64,000 nucleotides of DNA from Pseudoalteromonas sp. 0303 (GTDB lineage: Bacteria > Pseudomonadota > Gammaproteobacteria > Enterobacterales > Alteromonadaceae): the NCBI RefSeq assembly GCF_013349995.1, contig NZ_JABVXF010000018.1:29071-93070 (forward strand), in the 5' to 3' direction. The number at the start of each line of letters is the position of its first letter. Positions within the stretch are counted from its first letter, which is position 1. The position numbers were made by a program, and so were the translations under genes. Positions 48,795 to 56,387 of this stretch are shown here, piece by piece. The notes under the pieces are model-generated. The model was not told where the DNA came from. It saw only the letters and a program-made list of their open reading frames with translations, and made no database searches.

Positions 48795-49382
48795 CTACAA
48801 GATTTGATATTGGAGTACATAAGGGTTACTGATCGCTTGCTTATACATTTCCTGCAATGCGTCTCTGGTGCATTCAAATACACGAACCACTTTTTTAGTC
48901 GGGCGCTGAATAACAATTTCCAGCATTCCTCGACCTGGCTTTGTTACCTCTGATACACCATCCAGCAACTGTATTCCATCACTGTCTGGACCGTCAGGGA
49001 AGGGGACGTAAGCATCACGTATTGCATCACCAACACGTTTAGCTACATCTTCACCACTATGTTCTTTGAAGATCTCAAGAACAGTCTTAAAGTCTCCACG
49101 CCACTGATTCGTACCAGTAAACATAGGTTCAAGCCCAAAGGTTTTGTAGATAGGTTTAAGTTTCTTATCACGTTGAAAACAAACTTCCTTCCACTTCGCA
49201 TACTTCAACTGCTTCGCAAAAACATCACTGGGCATCCCCTCGATAGAGCCTAGAACCGTACCGCCATTTTTATTGTACAAAACGGTTTTAGTGCCACCGG
49301 TTATGCCGCGAAAATCATCACTCGTATGTTTCCAGATAAGATCGATATTCTCAGGGGTTTTTAATAGAACGTCAGTAGTCAT
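48795..49382 (-). CDS. Hypothetical protein with shared leader
   Basis: 195 aa, soluble and mixed alpha/beta, with MLEIVIQRPTKKVVRVFECT near the C-terminus. Unrecognised; first gene of a pair. Confidence 0.65.
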   Translation of the reverse strand: MTTDVLLKTPENIDLIWKHTSDDFRGITGGTKTVLYNKNGGTVLGSIEGMPSDVFAKQLKYAKWKEVCFQRDKKLKPIYKTFGLEPMFTGTNQWRGDFKTVLEIFKEHSGEDVAKRVGDAIRDAYVPFPDGPDSDGIQLLDGVSEVTKPGRGMLEIVIQRPTKKVVRVFECTRDALQEMYKQAISNPYVLQYQIL

Positions 49383-49389
49383 ACTGTTA

Positions 49390-49446
49390 CCTCTTTACGT
49401 GTTGAAGGCAGCTCGAAAGCGCCTGTTTTGTTTGTGGCCGATGGCC
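49390..49446 (-). promoter_or_regulatory. Shared leader, copy 24
   Basis: Both hairpins canonical. Promoter word CTATATTGAAGTTTC upstream. Confidence 0.9.
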
Positions 49447-49530
49447 GATTTAGAAACTTCAATATAGCACGAAAAGAGATAAAATGTAGGGGAGGGTACG
49501 CACATAAACCCGCGCCTACCCCCTGCATCA

Positions 49531-50070
49531 TTATACTTTGTATATTATTTTACCGGCCTCGTTTACAATTTCATTTCTAGGTAACTTATCTACAATCACT
49601 CCTTTTATGTTGCCTGAAGGATTACCTGTTCTTAAAACATGACCAAACTTCTGCAAGGCAAAACCATCAGCTTCAGTCAACATTTCACATTTGATTTTTT
49701 TATCCGATATTAGATTCCCTAAATGATGTATAAACTCACCACATTCCAAGGAAAGCTTTAGCTCATCAGATAACTCGCATTCATTCGGAACTTCTAATTC
49801 ATTTGATAGTTTTGGTCTAGGTGATACATTTATTTTGTTCTTGGCTAATTCCAAAAAGCCAGTAACGATACCAAGACAAGAAAAAACGATAGAACCTAAA
49901 ACGATAGAACTTATTACTTCAGGGGTTCTTTCCAAATCCCAAGTCCCATTAAAAGATTCAGGCGATATCTCATAAAAAAGTAAAAATACATAAAAAAGAA
50001 TTCCTGGACAAACAAGACCCAAAAGTAATACATGCTTGATGAATATCATTATTCCATTTTCTCGATTCAT
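49531..50070 (-). CDS. Two-TM hypothetical membrane protein
   Basis: 179 aa. Hydrophobic helices at about 8-30 and 51-73 are followed by an acidic cytoplasmic domain with short repeats (SNELEVPNECELSDELKLSL). No shared leader. The start has a weak ribosome site. Unrecognised. Confidence 0.6.
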   Translation of the reverse strand: MNRENGIMIFIKHVLLLGLVCPGILFYVFLLFYEISPESFNGTWDLERTPEVISSIVLGSIVFSCLGIVTGFLELAKNKINVSPRPKLSNELEVPNECELSDELKLSLECGEFIHHLGNLISDKKIKCEMLTEADGFALQKFGHVLRTGNPSGNIKGVIVDKLPRNEIVNEAGKIIYKV

Positions 50071-50186
50071 ATTAGATAACCATTAGTTAAAATATTCATC
50101 TGATACTAACAAATGTAGCTAATAGCTTATCAATAAAACTAGGTATAATTTTAAAGGGTTTTTCACCTTTGAAAAGCTCAAGAAAA

Positions 50187-50206
50187 AAGCTTCCCGAAGG
50201 AAGCTT
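50187..50206 (-). terminator. Terminator
   Basis: AAGCTTCC-TTCG-GGAAGCTT stem with a T-run; ends the 50212 gene. Confidence 0.88.
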
Positions 50207-50211
50207 TATTA

Positions 50212-50739
50212 TTACTTTGCTTTCAGAATGTTTAGCTCGATACCTTGCTGGGAAGCCACAGGGACCAACATGCTAAGCAGTATTTGTAGGTACTTCTCTC
50301 GCGTATCAAGGCGAAGTATCTGACGTTCTGCAATGCTGGTATAAGGCTCCATAACACTAAACAAAATACGTTTTGCTTCTCGCAAAGTTGACTCCGCTAC
50401 CAAGAACGGGCAACACTCACCATCAGCTTTAAACCCCTTCAATGCCATTTCCCGTTTGTGATAATCGTAAAGCTCATTAGCTGCATTGTCTGAAGCTAAA
50501 TAAAGATCATCCCAACGAGTTATGACTTTACCAACACTTTCGGTAATTCGGCCGCATTGACTGTCCTCAACGACTGGCTTGAACTTATCTAAAGCATCCT
50601 TCCGGATACCTTCAGATATAGGCGTAATCATTTCCAGAAAAGCGGTTGCACCTAAAACTGATATCAAAGCACTTGATACAGGCTTAGGCATTTCTTTTTG
50701 AATTGGGGCCATACGTTGTTGTAGTTCTGAAGTATTCAT
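50212..50739 (-). CDS. Hypothetical protein with shared leader
   Basis: 175 aa, helical, with a CCPF segment. No motif recognised. The CATAG operators upstream match those of the TGT-like gene. Confidence 0.65.
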   Translation of the reverse strand: MNTSELQQRMAPIQKEMPKPVSSALISVLGATAFLEMITPISEGIRKDALDKFKPVVEDSQCGRITESVGKVITRWDDLYLASDNAANELYDYHKREMALKGFKADGECCPFLVAESTLREAKRILFSVMEPYTSIAERQILRLDTREKYLQILLSMLVPVASQQGIELNILKAK

Positions 50740-50745
50740 AAGTTT

Positions 50746-50802
50746 CCTCTTTACGTGTTAAAGGCAGCTCGAAAGCGCCTGTTTTATTTGTGGCCGATGG
50801 CC
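50746..50802 (-). promoter_or_regulatory. Shared leader, copy 25
   Basis: Both hairpins canonical; the upstream region to 50905 is nearly identical to 23782-23885. Confidence 0.9.
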
Positions 50803-50843
50803 TAATTGAACACTTACAGCTTAGCAAATTTATCCTGCTGCAG

Positions 50844-50905
50844 CATAGTCATTTTCGACTATATAGGTTGTGGCCATCATAGATATTTTTATCTATACTC
50901 GATAA
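50844..50905. promoter_or_regulatory. CATAG-CTATG operators, locus 5 (two copies)
   Basis: CATAGTCATTTTCGACTATA (50844-50863) and CATAGATATTTTTATCTATA (50878-50897), same order and spacing as at 23.8 kb. Confidence 0.65.
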
Positions 50906-50908
50906 AAA

Positions 50909-50926
50909 AAGGTCCCGAAGGACCTT
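50909..50926 (-). terminator. Terminator
   Basis: AAGGTCC-TTCG-GGACCTT stem and T-run; ends the 50929 gene. Confidence 0.85.
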
Positions 50927-50928
50927 AT

Positions 50929-51147
50929 TTATTCACCTGAACCAGCGTCAATTGCTTGCCCTGGTTCTATTTCAGAAGTGTTTACTTCCTCTGTTTCAAT
51001 CATTTCTTTCATCAACTCTGGATCAGCGTCTGGATAAGATGAACAATGCTTTGCCCATCTATCAAGTAACGCCTGATTAGCTTCCGCTTCATCACAACCC
51101 AAACCAATAAATTGAAACGACCTTGTTTCTGCAATTTTAAGTAACAT
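50929..51147 (-). CDS. Hypothetical small acidic protein
   Basis: 72 aa from ATG 51147, two bp after the upstream stop, with AAGGGG as ribosome site. Acidic C-terminus. Unrecognised. Confidence 0.6.
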   Translation of the reverse strand: MLLKIAETRSFQFIGLGCDEAEANQALLDRWAKHCSSYPDADPELMKEMIETEEVNTSEIEPGQAIDAGSGE

Positions 51148-51149
51148 AC

Positions 51150-51818
51150 TTACCCCTTTCGACAATGCTCAAGCGCTTCATGAAAATCTTCACAGCTACA
51201 AACACTGCCAATCTCTTCATGTGATACTTGGTACTCTTCCCACAATGGGTTATACCTTATGCTGTAACCATTACCGATCAAGAATTTATGTCCGGATTTT
51301 GAAAACGATTCAGCGGCAATTTGCCCTTTTTCCCAATAACTAGGCGCTCCTTGGGATAAAGGTGTACGTTTAATGTGTCCATTAAAATATGCACGATAAC
51401 CATCTGAAAAACCATCCAGCTTACTAATCAAATTGATAGCTTCAGCTTCAGTAGCAAGCGCCCAGATCTCTTTAATCATTCTGGAACGCTTAGCCCCTCG
51501 AATACCTAATTCCTTGCAACGTATTTGATGATCCATAACGGCGTACATCGATACTGCAAAATCCTGTTCCAATGCAATCAAATCTGTCTCAATTTGCTGC
51601 AAACGAATTTCAGGGGTTATATTTTTAGGTATGGGGGAAACCAAACCTCCATATACAATATAAGAGTATTCGGTAAGCTCGCATAAAGCACCGGCCATTA
51701 CACATCCATACAGCGCAGATAGAACCGCACTTCGAGATTGCATATCAGCCCCCTCAGAACGTGCTTTAGCTATAATCGCATCAACGTTATTAGCAAGTGT
51801 TATTGCATTCTGTCTCAT
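51150..51818 (-). CDS. Hypothetical protein with shared leader
   Basis: 222 aa, mainly helical in the first two thirds, with cysteines in ICSCEDF-type sequence at the C-terminus (SVCSCEDFHEALEHCRKG). Unrecognised; first gene of a pair. Confidence 0.65.
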   Translation of the reverse strand: MRQNAITLANNVDAIIAKARSEGADMQSRSAVLSALYGCVMAGALCELTEYSYIVYGGLVSPIPKNITPEIRLQQIETDLIALEQDFAVSMYAVMDHQIRCKELGIRGAKRSRMIKEIWALATEAEAINLISKLDGFSDGYRAYFNGHIKRTPLSQGAPSYWEKGQIAAESFSKSGHKFLIGNGYSIRYNPLWEEYQVSHEEIGSVCSCEDFHEALEHCRKG

Positions 51819-51825
51819 ACATTTT

Positions 51826-51884
51826 CCTCATTACGTGTTGAAGGCAGCTCATAGAGCGCCTATTTTCATTGTGGCCTGCTGGCC
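51826..51884 (-). promoter_or_regulatory. Shared leader, copy 26
   Basis: Hairpin I GGCC-AGCA-GGCC; hairpin II with the CTATG loop variant. Promoter word GTATAGTGAAATGG. Confidence 0.9.
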
Positions 51885-52148
51885 GATTAACCATTTCACT
51901 ATACCAAATTAATTCACTATCGCACCAACTTCATGCCTGAATACGTGTGATTTCATTTTTTATGATCTCCTTGTCTCAATCAAGGCAAGTAAAGCGCTTT
52001 GTTCATAAAGTGCCAATGCAAGGCTTCGCGCTTACTCACCCGTTCAGATTCGCTTTGCTCACTTAGCTGCGGCTCCCGTTGAGCCATTTGCCTTTACTTC
52101 ACTTCCAGCGCTATTTTAACAGCCGATTTCAACAAAAGGAGAATTAAA
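51885..52148. other. Gene-free region before a plus-strand gene
   Basis: After the AT-rich promoter part there is a more GC-rich stretch (about 51985-52095) with AAGTAAAG (51989 region) repeated inverted as CTTTACTT near 52092. It could hold a plus-strand promoter or structured RNA for the 52149 gene; nothing can be named. Confidence 0.3.
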
Positions 52149-52361
52149 ATGTTTACATCAGCACTCAAATTTACAGGCAAAATTTTCTTGGAGTCAGTTG
52201 ACGAAGTTTTCTTTGGTAACACTGAAAATAAAAAAACAAATAGCCAGCTTGACCAACTCAATGATGGCTTTGGCAATATCATCGCTGACAACAACGATAT
52301 GACGTGGCAAGAAGCTGAAACAGCTCAAAGTCTTGGTGAAATGTATGATACTTACTATTAA
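52149..52361 (+). CDS. Small protein with QEAExAQSxGExYDTYY tail
   Basis: 70 aa, ATG after AAGGAG. Its last 20-odd residues (MTWQEAETAQSLGEMYDTYY) match the end of the membrane protein at 59445-59660 (MTRQEAEDAQSRGELYDTYY). The N-terminal half differs and has no clear transmembrane helix. The shared tail looks like a protein-interaction or sorting tag. Confidence 0.68.
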   Translation: MFTSALKFTGKIFLESVDEVFFGNTENKKTNSQLDQLNDGFGNIIADNNDMTWQEAETAQSLGEMYDTYY

Positions 52362-52365
52362 ACAA

Positions 52366-52403
52366 TGCACCTTCGGTAATAAAAAATGCACCCGAAGGTG
52401 CAT
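52366..52403. terminator. Bidirectional terminator
   Basis: ATGCACCTTCGG and CCGAAGGTGCAT form a 12-bp inverted repeat, and ATGCACC-CGAA-GGTGCAT an inner stem, between convergent genes at 52361 and 52409. Confidence 0.75.
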
Positions 52404-52408
52404 GTATA

Positions 52409-52711
52409 TTAAGCATTGTTAGCTTTCCAGTCATCAACGATTCTGCGTTGTTCTAACTCATCTTTCATGTTTTCAATAGCCCATTTTCTGAATTCCAACT
52501 TGGATTCTAAATAAACCCTGATAAACAGTTTCGGTAAGAATTTGCGATAGCGCCTTATCAAATTATCTCGTTTACTGACTCGTTTACTTTCATGATATGC
52601 ATACCAATAAACAAGCTCATCAGCTTCACTAAACGGCACATACCAAAGACATATAGCCGTGACAAACAAGGCAGTAGAACTTACCTTGTTGCTATAATTT
52701 AACCACTTCAT
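52409..52711 (-). CDS. Hypothetical protein with N-terminal hydrophobic segment
   Basis: 100 aa, ATG after AAGGGG. A hydrophobic N-terminal helix (about 11-26) and a strongly basic remainder with aromatic residues. Possibly membrane-anchored. Palindrome site 10 lies directly upstream. Confidence 0.6.
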   Translation of the reverse strand: MKWLNYSNKVSSTALFVTAICLWYVPFSEADELVYWYAYHESKRVSKRDNLIRRYRKFLPKLFIRVYLESKLEFRKWAIENMKDELEQRRIVDDWKANNA

Positions 52712-52732
52712 ACATCACCCCTTGAATATTAA

Positions 52733-52750
52733 AATTAGGCATGCCTAATT
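52733..52750. promoter_or_regulatory. 18-bp palindrome, site 10
   Basis: AATTAGGCATGCCTAATT between the SSB-gene terminator and the 52409 gene start. Confidence 0.8.
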
Positions 52751-52755
52751 AAAAA

Positions 52756-52774
52756 AGGACGCTAAGCGTCCTTT
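52756..52774 (-). terminator. Terminator of ssb
   Basis: AAGGACGC-TTA-GCGTCCTT stem with a T-run after the SSB stop. Confidence 0.85.
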
Positions 52775-52795
52775 ATTCGTTACCAATCGAAATGA

Positions 52796-53194
52796 TTAGT
52801 TTTGGGGATTACCACCAAGTAAACCGGCAGCTTTTAAGCATTCGATTTCTTGTTTAGTAACGTGACCAACTAACTTTTCAGCTTGAACTTTCATCGCCTT
52901 GCGGTTCTGACCATCTTGTTGCCAAGACTCAACAACCAACTTACCTTCAATATCGACTTGATCGCCAGGATTAAAGGCATTTTTACATTGTTTGAGAAAG
53001 CGGTTAGTAACCTTAACATCGATAAACGACACTCGCTCAACCCATTGGTTATTGTTGTTTTTATCAAAGTAACCATCATCGTATGCGATGCTCATATTGC
53101 CAAAGTATTCACCTGGCTTTTGAGTTGATTCTTTGATGTCAACGAACGATACATTACCAGCGATAAGAACAAGATTTTGCTTAAAGTTTTTCAT
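52796..53194 (-). CDS. ssb: Single-stranded DNA-binding protein
   Basis: 132 aa OB-fold SSB-like protein: NLVLIAGNVSFVDIK at the N-terminus, the VERVSFIDVKVTNRFLKQC core and GDQVDIEGKLVVESWQQDGQ. It lacks the usual acidic DDDIPF tail, ending LLGGNPQN, so it may not recruit host partners in the same way. Plasmid SSBs are often in leading regions and protect entering single-stranded DNA. It carries the shared leader. Confidence 0.82.
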   Translation of the reverse strand: MKNFKQNLVLIAGNVSFVDIKESTQKPGEYFGNMSIAYDDGYFDKNNNNQWVERVSFIDVKVTNRFLKQCKNAFNPGDQVDIEGKLVVESWQQDGQNRKAMKVQAEKLVGHVTKQEIECLKAAGLLGGNPQN

Positions 53195-53203
53195 AGGATA
53201 TTT

Positions 53204-53238
53204 CCTCTTTACGTGTTAAAGGCAGCTCGAAAGCGCCT
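53204..53238 (-). promoter_or_regulatory. Shared leader, copy 27 (ssb)
   Basis: Canonical hairpin II (53220-53238) and ACGT box; no GGCC hairpin I. Confidence 0.85.
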
Positions 53239-53397
53239 GTTTTGTTTAAAAAAGTAGCATGTACATAGTAATACATGGTTACTTATTGTGCAAACACAAA
53301 GCCTCGAAAACCCGCCCTAAAAAAACGAACTTTTTGTCATTTTTGATTAACTTTTTCTATTGGCAAGTCTACGAGTTCTTGGAACTCTACATGGAAA

Positions 53398-53416
53398 GGG
53401 CAGCTCGAAAGCGCCC
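53398..53416 (-). promoter_or_regulatory. Orphan hairpin II, copy 28
   Basis: GGGCGCTTTCGAGCTGCCC without ACGT box or a following gene. The next ATG is followed at once by TAG. It lies 160 bp upstream of leader copy 27 and may be a relic or part of the ssb 5' region. Confidence 0.6.
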
Positions 53417-53454
53417 AATTTTTTACAAATTCGATTAGAAGGTTACACGCGCCA

Positions 53455-53640
53455 GTTCTTAAGAAAAACAGCTCAATATAATGAGCTGCGCGTGTAGGAA
53501 CTACACGACTATCCTCTAAGGCTGTGTTCTGACTAGCAGATACACTGGATTATAAGCCTCCCAGGTCGCACCTGGTTGTACCATCGGTCAAAGCCTCCCA
53601 GGTAGGGGACGTTGCTATAGGCAACGAATCTCGGCGCGTG
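53455..53640 (-). ncRNA. Candidate structured RNA between ssb and the transfer operon
   Basis: On the minus strand: CGTTGCC-TATA-GCAACG hairpin, two copies of ACCTGGGAGGCTT (about 53596-53608 and 53560-53572), a CCAGGTGCGACCTGG hairpin, CGTGTAG-TTC-CTACACG, and then CAGCTCATTATATTGAGCTG followed by TTTTTC (53469-53488), which looks like a terminator. ACACGCG/CGCGTGT offers an alternative pairing. The GGA-bearing repeats recall RNAs that bind CsrA/RsmA proteins, but the strand and function are uncertain. No protein is encoded. Confidence 0.5.
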
Positions 53641-53646
53641 GCCTTT

Positions 53647-54426
53647 TTAAAACTGGATCAAATGAACGAAAGAGGGGGAGGGACGGCCTAATAAAAAACC
53701 TTGCCCATACTCACAACCTAGTTGCTCTGACATCTTACGCTGAGATTCTGTTTCAATCCCTTCAGCCAAGACGTAACACCCTTTCACATTTGCGATACTT
53801 ACTAATGATTTTACAATGGTTTGTTTTATTTCGCTAGACTCTACACCGTTAATTAAGCTACGGTCGATTTTCACGCCATCAATATCCAATTTATCAATAG
53901 CGACCATGTTGCAAAATCCGGCACCAAAGTCATCTACAACGACTTTAGCGCCTAATTGTTTAAGCATATAAATAGAGCAATTCACTTGCTCATAATCTTC
54001 TATCTGAAAGTCTTCAGTTATTTCAATCTCGATACAAGATGCATCGAGATCACCACCTTGGGCCATATTGTAAAAGCACTGCAAAAATACACTTTTATCA
54101 CCTTTCTCTAATTCATCAGGCGAAACATTAATTGCTAATTTCAATCCCTTACCGTGGCGCTTTTGTTCAACACTCACTTTGTTCAACATCACAGGCCATA
54201 GACGATTCCAGATAGTGCTTTTGTTGAGCCGGTCGATAAATCGACCTGGCCCAACAATTCCGCTAACCGGATGATTCAACCTGAGCAAGCATTCAAACCC
54301 TTTTAGTTTGTTTGAACCAAGTGCGAATTGCGGTTGATAGAAATACTGAAAGTGTTCAGCCAACCGCGCATCGATGTGTTTGCTTTTACGAGGCTCAACG
54401 AGTCGAGCCGAACGTATACCGGTCAT
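53647..54426 (-). CDS. EAL-domain c-di-GMP phosphodiesterase
   Basis: 259 aa, essentially a lone EAL domain. The signature is ECL (FECLLRLNHP, 44-53) but the catalytic set is present: NVSPDEL, IEIEITED, VVDDFGAGF, DGVKIDRSLI, LAEGIETE and GQGFLLGRP. It should hydrolyse c-di-GMP to pGpG. The ATG overlaps the TraG-like stop by 4 bp, so it is the last gene of the transfer operon and may lower c-di-GMP to change motility or adhesion during conjugation. Confidence 0.88.
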   Translation of the reverse strand: MTGIRSARLVEPRKSKHIDARLAEHFQYFYQPQFALGSNKLKGFECLLRLNHPVSGIVGPGRFIDRLNKSTIWNRLWPVMLNKVSVEQKRHGKGLKLAINVSPDELEKGDKSVFLQCFYNMAQGGDLDASCIEIEITEDFQIEDYEQVNCSIYMLKQLGAKVVVDDFGAGFCNMVAIDKLDIDGVKIDRSLINGVESSEIKQTIVKSLVSIANVKGCYVLAEGIETESQRKMSEQLGCEYGQGFLLGRPSPSFVHLIQF

Positions 54427-56033
54427 TTGCCCATCTTCCCTTTGATGCCGCCCATAGCTTTACCACCCATACTTTTTCCCATTGACTTACCTTTATTGGC
54501 TGCATATGAACCACCTTTTTGACCCGCACTACCAGCACCGCCAGCCATTTTTTGGAATGCGCTATCAGCTCCGGCCATGCCTACCCACCCAAGCGCTGTA
54601 GAGAAAAGTAAAGGCGCATACAGGTACAGAGCCGATGCAATCCACTGTGACAACATTTGCGTGTTCACTTCATCAAAATCCACACCTAATGCTGTCATCA
54701 TCGTGTCATCAATAAGTCGGGAAAGTTCCCAAAAGAACGGCCAAAACATCATTGACATTACAACACCGTGGAACAAACCTATGTACTTCCACTTAAATCC
54801 GGACATTAACATAGCAGGCAAATAAGAGATCACTATCACCATAATGATAAAGGGTTTTACCATTGGCATAGACAACTGAAGCATACTTGCACCGCTAAAC
54901 TGCTCAATCGACTTACCAGCTACACCGATAGTTCCCATTGCCCTGAAAGCCCAGTCAGTAAAACCATCGTCGCCTTGAGTACCATAGTCCGTAGTTGACA
55001 GAGAATTAAGTTCAGACAACTTGATAGGAGTAAATAGAGATTGCATTACCACAACGTCTTTTTTGGCAATGAAAACATAACTTCTATTTTTCACACGGTT
55101 CAGCTGTGTTGTTAAGGTGTCGTATATTTCATCTTCTTTATCCCTTAACCACTCTTCAACGCCTGCGTAAAGCCTAGTTGAAAGGGCTTCATCTGCGACA
55201 TAAGGCGTATTGATCACACCTTCCCCTAACCACCACTCTTTACACGTTGGAAAACCATAATCAGCGGGTAGCTGTTCACTTTCCGGTAACTCGTTGACTG
55301 AGTTTCCGTAACCTGGACGCGCTTTTCTTGAATAAAAGCCATCACCGTCATAATTGTCGTAATAACCTCTGTCCATGACCAGCTTTCGGCCCCCAGGCCA
55401 ATTTTGCTCATCACTCAAACCCATATCCCAGTCTGACAGGTACTTACGTCTTGCTGGGTTATAACACCACTGAATAAACTCTTTGGTTTCGTTAAGCAGC
55501 GCCTCATCAGTTATACGCTGAGACAGCATACCATCTGAAAGTAAACGAATATCCGTAGAGCATGGCAAATCCTCTACCGCCCAATTTTTAATACCTTGAG
55601 ACATGCGAAGCGCAACAGCAAACAACACCGGCAAACGAATTTCACGGCCACCAAGTTGAACCTCCATATTTTCAGCTACAAATTCAGCTTCCTCGCCCAA
55701 AATCTCAGTTGTAATAGTTCCAGTTCCGGTTGTATCTGACGTACATTGGCGAGAGTAATACTTAATGTCATCAAACTTGAGTCGAACCATTGGATAAAGC
55801 GCAAGCTCTAAAGCAAGCAGCATAAAGAAGAGCCCCATTGCAACTGTTCGTAATGAAGATTTAGTATTAAAGTCTTCCATTGATGATTCAGAGGCGCTTT
55901 TTACTGCACCAAATATCAGCGCAATCATCGGGATGTAAACCAAACCGGTCTGAGCAAAGATATCCCACAACACATCGTAGATATAAAATGCGAGTGAGAT
56001 ACCATAAGCATCTATCGTGCTATCAACTACCAT
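54423..56033 (-). CDS. TraG N-terminal-domain mating-pair protein
   Basis: 536 aa inner-membrane protein. Hydrophobic helices near the N-terminus (about 15-45 and 60-90) and again at about 370-480 flank a large periplasmic domain with cysteines, as in TraG-N proteins of MPF-G (ICEHin1056/PFGI-1 type) systems, which stabilise mating pairs. The glycine/lysine-rich tail (repeats of GKSMG, GGKAMGG) is typical of these homologues. Operon with the genes at 56043-59290. Confidence 0.82.
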   Translation of the reverse strand: MVVDSTIDAYGISLAFYIYDVLWDIFAQTGLVYIPMIALIFGAVKSASESSMEDFNTKSSLRTVAMGLFFMLLALELALYPMVRLKFDDIKYYSRQCTSDTTGTGTITTEILGEEAEFVAENMEVQLGGREIRLPVLFAVALRMSQGIKNWAVEDLPCSTDIRLLSDGMLSQRITDEALLNETKEFIQWCYNPARRKYLSDWDMGLSDEQNWPGGRKLVMDRGYYDNYDGDGFYSRKARPGYGNSVNELPESEQLPADYGFPTCKEWWLGEGVINTPYVADEALSTRLYAGVEEWLRDKEDEIYDTLTTQLNRVKNRSYVFIAKKDVVVMQSLFTPIKLSELNSLSTTDYGTQGDDGFTDWAFRAMGTIGVAGKSIEQFSGASMLQLSMPMVKPFIIMVIVISYLPAMLMSGFKWKYIGLFHGVVMSMMFWPFFWELSRLIDDTMMTALGVDFDEVNTQMLSQWIASALYLYAPLLFSTALGWVGMAGADSAFQKMAGGAGSAGQKGGSYAANKGKSMGKSMGGKAMGGIKGKMGK

Positions 56034-56042
56034 GCGCCCCCC

Positions 56043-56387
56043 TTAAAACACCAAGCCTAACAACTCTACAAGCACTAACGTTCCAACAACGTAGGGATAG
56101 AGTGTTTTAAGATAAAACACTTGACGATGATTAAGGCTTTGAACACGGCCAAACCACCTTACAAGCTCTTTCCAATAAAAAATCAACAAAACCACAATAG
56201 ACAGGCGCATAACTGTAAAATAATTGCCAGCACCGTCTATGCGTTTCCCAACTTCCAAAACAGCTTCTTTCTGTTCCATCAAAGAGACTGCAAGGTTAAG
56301 CAAAAAGCTAACCCCCAATGTGGCGAGCAACAAAATCCCACCACCAATCAACAGCCATTTGAATACTGCCTTTCTCTCAATATTCAT
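56043..56387 (-). CDS. Small transfer-operon membrane protein
   Basis: 114 aa. Three hydrophobic helices (about 10-33, 55-72 and 94-113). Its ATG overlaps the upstream PFL_4711-like stop by one base. Small membrane proteins occupy this slot in MPF-G clusters. Exact family not recognised. Confidence 0.7.
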   Translation of the reverse strand: MNIERKAVFKWLLIGGGILLLATLGVSFLLNLAVSLMEQKEAVLEVGKRIDGAGNYFTVMRLSIVVLLIFYWKELVRWFGRVQSLNHRQVFYLKTLYPYVVGTLVLVELLGLVF

